From Methanobacteriota archaeon (GTDB lineage: Bacteria; Bacteroidota; Bacteroidia; Flavobacteriales_D; Sanyastnellaceae): a DNA stretch of 52,087 nucleotides. The translations under genes and the position numbers were made by a program. The notes below the pieces were generated by a model. The model made no database searches. It was not told where the DNA came from and saw only the letters and a list, made by a program, of their open reading frames with translations. The stretch covers positions 1-52,087 of the forward strand of contig PBNL01000044.1 of assembly GCA_002723115.1 (NCBI GenBank), given 5' to 3'. Of this stretch, positions 46,887 to 52,087 are shown one piece after another; position 1 is the first letter of the stretch, and each line of letters begins with the position of its first letter.

Positions 46887-46894
46887 TAAGTTTG
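46887..46894 (+). promoter_or_regulatory. Bacteroidota-type -7 element for the LOG-family gene
   Basis: TAAGTTTG matches TAnnTTTG exactly, followed by AGTA and the ATG at 46899. The four-base gap predicts a leaderless transcript. The box lies in the 27-bp gap after uvrA. Confidence 0.55.
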
Positions 46895-46898
46895 AGTA

Positions 46899-47588
46899 AT
46901 GCCAAAACGTTACAAACAATTATCGTGGACAGAAATAATGTCCAAGGACAGCTGGTCCATCTTTAAAATAATGAGTGAATTTGTTGAAGGGTTTGAAGCT
47001 CTTCATAGAATTGGACCTTGTGTATCTATTTACGGATCGGCTAGAACAGGGCCAGAAACTCAAGTGTATAAAGACGCTCAACGTATAGCCACCCTCCTAT
47101 CTGAAGCTGGCTATGGAGTCATTACTGGTGGAGGACCTGGAGTTATGGAAGCGGGTAATAGGGGTGCTCAAGAAGCAGGAGGAGCATCTGTAGGCTTAAA
47201 CATTGAACTTCCTTTTGAACAGCACGACAACCCATATATAGACAGAGATAAGAGTATAGATTTTGACTACTTCTTTGTAAGAAAAGTGATGTTTGTAAAA
47301 TACAGTCAGGGTTTCATTGTTATGCCTGGAGGATATGGCACTATGGATGAATTATTTGAAGCATTAACCCTGTTACAAACTGGCAAATTAAATTCTAGAC
47401 CAATAGTATTATACGATTCTAAATTTTGGACTGGATTAGTTGATTGGTTTAAAGAAACAATGCTTGATAAGTATAAGACAATCTCTGATTCTGACCCAGA
47501 TCTTTTCTCAATTGTTAACACCCCTGAAGAAGCTGTTAAAGTCATCACGGACTTCCACTCTAACGCTCCTTTAAAACCCAATTTCTAA
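46899..47588 (+). CDS. LOG-family (TIGR00730) nucleotide phosphoribohydrolase
   Basis: The 229-residue Rossmann-like protein has the two family signatures, GGGPGVMEAGNRGA and PGGYGTMDELFEALTLLQ. LOG proteins hydrolyse nucleoside 5'-monophosphates, in some cases cytokinin riboside monophosphates, releasing the base and ribose 5-phosphate. In bacteria without cytokinins the likely role is purine nucleotide turnover. It precedes the next gene by only 3 bp. Confidence 0.92.
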   Translation: MPKRYKQLSWTEIMSKDSWSIFKIMSEFVEGFEALHRIGPCVSIYGSARTGPETQVYKDAQRIATLLSEAGYGVITGGGPGVMEAGNRGAQEAGGASVGLNIELPFEQHDNPYIDRDKSIDFDYFFVRKVMFVKYSQGFIVMPGGYGTMDELFEALTLLQTGKLNSRPIVLYDSKFWTGLVDWFKETMLDKYKTISDSDPDLFSIVNTPEEAVKVITDFHSNAPLKPNF

Positions 47589-47591
47589 AAC

Positions 47592-48593
47592 ATGAAGAAT
47601 CTATTAGTTCCTATGCTATTTGTGTTTTCGCTTAATGTGTTGGCACAGGATCCTATTCCATATACTGCATCAACATTTACAGACACATATACTCCTCTTG
47701 TTGAGTGGTTTCCACTAAATGTAGATCCTATGTGGGATGTTCCTATTGTACCTCTAAATCTTCAATTTGAATTTCCTTGCTATGGAGATACAGCGGATTT
47801 AATAAGGTTGAGTGATTTAGGAGGGGCTATAGAAATTTTTATGGAGGATGGTAGTTTTCATTTGATCTCAGCGACAAATGCCGATTTCAATGATGTATTA
47901 AACGTACTACCAGCTGGCTCTGAAGGATCTACTCATAGGTACTTTACTGTTGGCACTTCTCCAAATTTGATCTATAAATTAGAATACAACAATGTGGGGT
48001 TTGATTGGGAAATGGGACAAACTGGTGGTGCTGCTTCTGTCGCTGATGTTCAAATATGGCTTTATGAAAATGGCGATATAGAAATCAGATATGGTCCTAG
48101 TACAGTTGTTGATTTAGCTGATGTTTGCTTTTGGGGAACATCTTCTGCTGGACTATCTAGTTATTGGAACTTTGAAGAATTTACAGCAAATTTCCTGTGG
48201 GCAAATGGAAGTTCTAGTTCACCCGATTTTGTAGAGTTTGAAAATGTCGAGTACGATTCACTTCAAATAAGTAATGTTTTTAATGGATTAGATCAGTGGC
48301 CTTCTGAGGGACAGGTATACCATTTTGGTTACGATTTAGCGCCAACAATCGACATCAGCGAACTGAATAAAAAGGATTTTGCTATCTACCCAAATCCTAC
48401 AACTGAATACATAAACATTAGACTTAAAGACAGTGAAGAGAGAACATTTTACATGTTCAACATGCAAGGACAACTTGTAAAAAGCTTTAATTCTATCGGG
48501 TTTTCTAGAATTAGCATTCAAGAATTGAATCCAGGATCCTACAGTCTGACAACAAACAGAGGCGAAAGAGTTAACATCGTAATTACTGACTGA
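47592..48593 (+). CDS. Secreted protein with T9SS type A sorting domain
   Basis: The protein has 333 residues with a signal peptide (MKNLLVPMLFVFSLNVLAQ). The central beta-rich part (about 20-255) has aromatic- and acid-rich strands but no family I recognise. The C-terminal ~72 residues from FAIYPNPTTEYINIRL through the closing LNPGSYSLTT segment form a type A T9SS sorting domain, so it should be exported and attached or released at the surface. Its pairing with the LOG gene, 3 bp upstream, has no evident functional meaning. Confidence 0.85.
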   Translation: MKNLLVPMLFVFSLNVLAQDPIPYTASTFTDTYTPLVEWFPLNVDPMWDVPIVPLNLQFEFPCYGDTADLIRLSDLGGAIEIFMEDGSFHLISATNADFNDVLNVLPAGSEGSTHRYFTVGTSPNLIYKLEYNNVGFDWEMGQTGGAASVADVQIWLYENGDIEIRYGPSTVVDLADVCFWGTSSAGLSSYWNFEEFTANFLWANGSSSSPDFVEFENVEYDSLQISNVFNGLDQWPSEGQVYHFGYDLAPTIDISELNKKDFAIYPNPTTEYINIRLKDSEERTFYMFNMQGQLVKSFNSIGFSRISIQELNPGSYSLTTNRGERVNIVITD

Positions 48594-48617
48594 ATTTCAG
48601 GTTGGCATTGGTAAAAA

Positions 48618-48681
48618 TGTCATGCTGTCATATTTCCATCTAAACAAACGCAGTGGCATGAGAGTTGCTTCTCACTTGCCA
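48618..48681 (+). promoter_or_regulatory. htpG upstream region: TGTCAT direct repeat and stem-loop
   Basis: TGTCAT occurs at 48618-48623 and 48626-48631, eight bases apart. Downstream, TGGCATGAGA (48654-48663) can pair with TCTCA and TGCCA (to 48681) around a six-base loop, with a 2-base bulge, and a T-rich run follows. The stem ends 15 bases before the htpG ATG. It could end the upstream transcript or control htpG translation. No TAnnTTTG box is visible here. Confidence 0.4.
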
Positions 48682-48696
48682 AACATTCATTTTTAG

Positions 48697-50610
48697 ATGG
48701 CAAAAAAGACTACTAAAGGGAATATCAATGTTACTACAGAGAATATCTTCCCAATTATCAAGAAATTTCTTTATTCTGATCACGAGATTTTCTTAAGAGA
48801 ACTTGTATCTAATGCTGTAGATGCAACACAAAAGTGCAAAACACTTCTTAGCGCTGGAGATCTTAAAAAAGTTGTAGGTGACCCTGTTGTAGAAGTCAAA
48901 ATTGACAAGGAGGCGAAAACCATTACCATAAGTGATAACGGTATTGGAATGACAGAAGAAGAGGTTGATAAGTACATAAATCAAATTGCTTTTTCAGGGG
49001 CTACTGAATTCTTAGACAAATACAAGGATGACGATGCGAAACAAGCAATAATTGGGCATTTTGGGTTAGGTTTTTACTCTTCATTTATGGTTAGTGACAG
49101 AGTTGACATTGTATCTCTTAGCCAAAAGCCCAAATCAAAAGCAGTAAAATGGAGCTGTGACGGTTCTCCTGAATACACATTAGAAGCTGCTGACAAGGAT
49201 ACCCCAGGAACTGACATAGTTCTTCATGTTGCAGGGGATAGCATAGAATTTCTTGAAGAGGCTAGGCTTGGTGGTATATTAAATAAGTACTGCAAATTCA
49301 TGCCGGTAGAAATCGTATTTGGCACTCGTTCTGAAATGAAAGAGGATCCTAGTGGTGAAAAAGACGATGATGGGAACGTAAAGAAGATTAGTGTAGAAGT
49401 ACCTAACATCATCAACAACACTACTCCTACTTGGATGCTAAAGCCAGCGGACCTAAAGGATGAAGATTATACAAAGTTCTACAGAGAGCTTTACCCAATG
49501 AATATGGATGATGCTTTGTTTAACATCCACTTAAATGTAGACTATCCGTTTAACCTAACTGGCATACTATACTTCCCTCCTCTTAAGAAGAGCATGGATC
49601 TTCAAAGGAACAGAATACACCTTTACTCAAATCAGGTGTTTATTACAGACAACGTTGAAAACATTGTTCCTGACTTCCTCACAATGCTTCATGGAGTTAT
49701 AGATTCTCCAGACATTCCACTTAATGTAAGTAGGTCATACTTGCAAGAGGACGCAAATGTTAAGAAGATCTCTGGATACATCTCTAAAAAGGTTGCAGAC
49801 AAACTCGCTTCAATGTTTAAAAAAGACAGAGCAGGTTTTGAAGCGCTTTGGGATGATTTAAAAGTGTTTGTAGACTACGGAATTCTAACTGACGAAAAGT
49901 TTGCAGAACGCTCTAAAAAATTCTACTTGTATAAGGATACAGAAGGAAAAGCTTTCACACATGATGAGCTAATTGATAATGTAAAAGGCGTCCAAACTGA
50001 CAAGAATGACAAGATCATCCTTCCTTATACATCAGATGCAGTTGCTCAGCACTCATTTGTTACTGCAGCAACAGATAAGGGATACAAAGTTCTTGTATTA
50101 GAGGGGCCTCTAGCAGCACATATTGTAAGTAAGCTAGAACAGTCTCACGAAGGTGTTCTATTTAAAAGAGTTGATTCAGACATCATTGAGAAACTGATTG
50201 AGAAAGAGGATGCTGAGACTAGTCTTCTCGACGAGAAACAACAGGAAACTCTAACACAAATTCTTCAAGCCGCTTTCCCAAGTGATGGATACGAATTAAA
50301 ATTCGCACCTATGTCACCAAGTTCTACGCCGATCACAATAACGATTAGTGAATGGATGAGAAGAATGAAAGAACAACAAGCTGTTGGTGGCGGTGGATTC
50401 CAAATGTTTGGCGATCTTCCTGAGAAATACGAAGTAACAATAAATTCAAACCATCCTCTAGCAACTAAGATTCTTGGAGAAAAGGACGATGATAAACGAA
50501 ATGCTATTGCTAAAGAAGCAGCTGACTTAGCTAGACTGTCGCAAGGAATTTTAGAAGGTGAAGAACTTTCTGCATTTATTTCAAGAGGATTTAAGAACTT
50601 GCAATCATGA
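48697..50610 (+). CDS. htpG: Hsp90-family molecular chaperone HtpG
   Basis: This ATP-dependent chaperone has 637 residues. The GHKL ATPase domain carries FLRELVSNAVDA, ISDNGIGMT and IGHFGLGFYSSFMV. The middle domain includes DIPLNVSRSYLQED. The C-terminal dimerisation domain follows. The length is near that of E. coli HtpG. The gene has its own 103-bp upstream region with unusual repeats, and its stop overlaps lemA as ATGA, so the chaperone and the LemA/TPM genes are probably co-expressed. Confidence 0.97.
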   Translation: MAKKTTKGNINVTTENIFPIIKKFLYSDHEIFLRELVSNAVDATQKCKTLLSAGDLKKVVGDPVVEVKIDKEAKTITISDNGIGMTEEEVDKYINQIAFSGATEFLDKYKDDDAKQAIIGHFGLGFYSSFMVSDRVDIVSLSQKPKSKAVKWSCDGSPEYTLEAADKDTPGTDIVLHVAGDSIEFLEEARLGGILNKYCKFMPVEIVFGTRSEMKEDPSGEKDDDGNVKKISVEVPNIINNTTPTWMLKPADLKDEDYTKFYRELYPMNMDDALFNIHLNVDYPFNLTGILYFPPLKKSMDLQRNRIHLYSNQVFITDNVENIVPDFLTMLHGVIDSPDIPLNVSRSYLQEDANVKKISGYISKKVADKLASMFKKDRAGFEALWDDLKVFVDYGILTDEKFAERSKKFYLYKDTEGKAFTHDELIDNVKGVQTDKNDKIILPYTSDAVAQHSFVTAATDKGYKVLVLEGPLAAHIVSKLEQSHEGVLFKRVDSDIIEKLIEKEDAETSLLDEKQQETLTQILQAAFPSDGYELKFAPMSPSSTPITITISEWMRRMKEQQAVGGGGFQMFGDLPEKYEVTINSNHPLATKILGEKDDDKRNAIAKEAADLARLSQGILEGEELSAFISRGFKNLQS

Positions 50611-51194
50611 ATAAAGGAACAATTACATTAATTGTAGTAGTCGGACTACTCGGATTAATAGCAATGAATGCTATGTCATCATTTAACGGAATGACAATGG
50701 CGTCAGAAAACGTTGATGGACAATGGGGAAATGTTGAAACTCAGTATCAAAGAAGATTTGATCTAATCCCAAATCTTGTTGCTACAGTTCAAGGCTATGC
50801 AGACGTTGAAAAGGAGACGTTGATTGCTGTAACAGAAGCCCGTGCTGCAGCTTTAGGCGCTATGAAGAAGGCTGGGGAGTCAGGTGACGTTTCTGAGTTT
50901 GATAAATCTACTGTTGTATTAGGTGGTGCAATGAGAGGGCTATTTGGATACACTGAGCAATACCCAGACTTAAAAAGCAACCAAGGATTTTTAGATCTTC
51001 AAGTACAACTTGAAGGAACTGAGAATAGAATTACTAAAGCTCGTACAGATTACAATGAAACAGTAAAATCTTACAATAAGAAAGTAAAGGTTTTTCCTGG
51101 AAAGTTTTGGGCAAGTTTATTTGGGTTTGAAGGCAAAAACTATTTTGAATCTACTGCTGAAGCTGCAACTGCACCTACAGTAAGTTTTGAATAA
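50607..51194 (+). CDS. lemA: LemA family membrane protein
   Basis: The 195-residue protein has an N-terminal membrane helix (about 5-20) followed by the LemA helical domain, with NVETQYQRRFDLIPNLV, VQGYADVEKETLIAV and TENRITKARTDYNETV. LemA proteins are widespread with no agreed biochemical role; they are frequently encoded next to TPM-domain proteins, as here. It overlaps htpG by 4 bp and is followed directly by two TPM genes. Confidence 0.93.
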   Translation: MNKGTITLIVVVGLLGLIAMNAMSSFNGMTMASENVDGQWGNVETQYQRRFDLIPNLVATVQGYADVEKETLIAVTEARAAALGAMKKAGESGDVSEFDKSTVVLGGAMRGLFGYTEQYPDLKSNQGFLDLQVQLEGTENRITKARTDYNETVKSYNKKVKVFPGKFWASLFGFEGKNYFESTAEAATAPTVSFE

Positions 51195-51206
51195 TCATTG
51201 CACTCA

Positions 51207-51623
51207 ATGTCAATAGACACCAAACTAGTAGAGAAAGCAATTACAGAAGCTGAATTACAGACTTCTGGTGAAATAAGAGTACATATAGAATCTCATTGTC
51301 CAAGTGATGTAATGGATAGAGCTTCTGTAGTATTTTCTGCTCTGAAAATGCATAAAACTCAAGCAAGGAATGGAGTTCTTATTTATTTATCTACGCAGGA
51401 CAGAAAGTTTGCTATCCTTGGTGATGGAGGAATAAACGCTGTTGTTGCTGATGATTTTTGGCAAAGCACATACGATATAGCTTTACCTCTATTAAAGGAT
51501 GGCAATTGGACTGAAGCTCTATGTAGAACTCTTCACTCTTGTGGCGAACAACTAAAAGCACACTTCCCCTACCAAAAAGGAGATATTGATGAACTTGATA
51601 ACACTGTGTCATGGGGAGATTAA
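51207..51623 (+). CDS. TPM-domain protein, short form
   Basis: From the ATG at 51207 the protein has 138 residues; the longer frame starts at a TTG at 51198. It consists of little more than a TPM domain: EAELQTSGEIRVHIE, ARNGVLIYLSTQDRKFAILGDGGI and GNWTEALCRTLHSCGEQL. No signal peptide or membrane helix is seen, so it is likely cytoplasmic, unlike its neighbour. Some TPM domains have phosphatase activity, but the role here is unknown. Its end overlaps the next gene by 13 bp. Confidence 0.88.
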   Translation: MSIDTKLVEKAITEAELQTSGEIRVHIESHCPSDVMDRASVVFSALKMHKTQARNGVLIYLSTQDRKFAILGDGGINAVVADDFWQSTYDIALPLLKDGNWTEALCRTLHSCGEQLKAHFPYQKGDIDELDNTVSWGD

Positions 51624-52087
51624 TACTAATATTAAGTTTATTAGTTCATCCTGTATTTGTCAATGCTCAGACGGACATTGACAGTTGTATCCCAAAAAAG
51701 GTACAAGGGAAATTTGTTTATGATTTAGCAGACCTTCTAACTGATTCTGAGGAGTTAAATATTCAGCAGTCACTAAGAGCATTTACTGATTCAACAAGCA
51801 ATGTAATAGTTGTTGTTACTCATTTGGATTTTTGTGATTACGATCCCTCAACATTTGCCATTGAGGCAGGAGACAGACTCGGTGTTGGACGGTCTGATTT
51901 AGACAACGGTGTTGTTATGGCTATCAAGCCTAGAAACGAAGGTAAAAAAGGAGAAATATTTATTGCAATTGGCGAGGGACTTGAAGGTGCTATTCCAGAT
52001 GTATTAACTGGCAGAATAGTAAAAAGTATGATTCCTGATTTCAAACAAGCCAACTGGAATGGCGGTATTGAAATCGGATTAAGCCAA
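51611..52087 (+). CDS. TPM-domain protein with signal peptide, partial (runs off right edge)
   Basis: A second TPM gene starts at the ATG at 51611, inside the end of the first, and stays open for 159 codons to the edge. A signal peptide (MGRLILILSLLVHPVFVNAQ) is followed by the TPM domain: VYDLADLLTDSEELNIQQSL, GDRLGVGRSDLDNGVVMAI and IAIGEGLEGAIPDVLTGRIV. This is the YgcG-like, membrane-facing type, which usually ends in a C-terminal helix or low-complexity tail; that part is outside the window. It completes a lemA-TPM-TPM cassette. Confidence 0.88.
   Translation, partial: MGRLILILSLLVHPVFVNAQTDIDSCIPKKVQGKFVYDLADLLTDSEELNIQQSLRAFTDSTSNVIVVVTHLDFCDYDPSTFAIEAGDRLGVGRSDLDNGVVMAIKPRNEGKKGEIFIAIGEGLEGAIPDVLTGRIVKSMIPDFKQANWNGGIEIGLSQ

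Noticed and set aside
46872..46898. Possible terminator after uvrA
   Set aside because: CTTA/TAAG can pair only weakly and there is no T-run; the short gap is better explained by the -7 box for the next gene.
1..52087. Defence, toxin-antitoxin or mobile-element system
   Set aside because: I found no transposase, integrase, restriction, CBASS, retron or toxin-like gene and no tRNA-associated insertion; gene order is that of core chromosome.

Overview
The window is a compact, AT-rich stretch of chromosome from a member of the Bacteroidota, most likely a marine or aquatic flavobacterium-like lineage. Three things point there. There are type IX secretion (T9SS) components and T9SS sorting domains of both types. 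There are Bacteroidota-style -7 promoter elements (TAnnTTTG). There are also families and layouts typical of the phylum, such as DUF4249, the long NusB form and paired parE/parC. I cannot place it to genus. Nearly every base is coding, no stretch over 300 bases lacks a gene, and I see no rRNA, tRNA, insertion sequence, prophage or CRISPR array. The content is mostly core housekeeping. I found no obvious new defence or mobile system, so the interest lies in small genes, promoter architecture and a very large modular surface protein.

Layout. Positions 1-3307 (minus) hold the first ~1100 residues of a giant secreted, Cys- and Asp-rich repeat protein that runs off the left edge. Positions 3479-7551 (plus) form an overlapping operon ffh-folD-ribD-DMT transporter. 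It converges on a secreted M1-type metallopeptidase, followed further upstream by mazG. Positions 10771-18098 carry a complete sodium-pumping NADH:quinone oxidoreductase locus, nqrABCDEF-apbE (minus), plus a 72-residue four-cysteine membrane protein that I propose is the NqrM maturation factor, inverted at the end of the cluster. Positions 18099-26946 (plus) hold a T9SS plug-type protein, an SDR oxidoreductase, prfC, and a surface trio: a carboxypeptidase-regulatory-like protein, a TonB-dependent receptor and a lectin-like T9SS client.

Positions 26943-34480 (minus) are a DNA and translation operon in transcription order parE-parC-prmC-ligA. Positions 34617-38234 (plus) are pepD-surE-small membrane protein-lpxB. 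Two envelope genes on the minus strand (a MuiA-like DUF4139 protein and a DUF4249 lipoprotein) converge on lpxB. From 40864 to the right edge all genes are plus: nusB, a DUF1573 lipoprotein, yajC, nhaC, uvrA, a LOG-family hydrolase, a T9SS type A client, htpG, lemA, and two TPM-domain genes, the last cut by the edge.

How the genes work together. Na+-NQR exports sodium during NADH oxidation. ApbE attaches FMN to NqrB and NqrC, and the NqrM candidate would supply iron to NqrD/NqrE. NhaC fits the same sodium economy. The T9SS plug-type protein and three putative secreted proteins reflect an active outer surface. Several genes seem to have leaderless or nearly leaderless transcripts: the -7 box ends exactly four bases before the start codon. 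I also corrected a number of starts where the longest open frame begins with an unlikely TTG or GTG.
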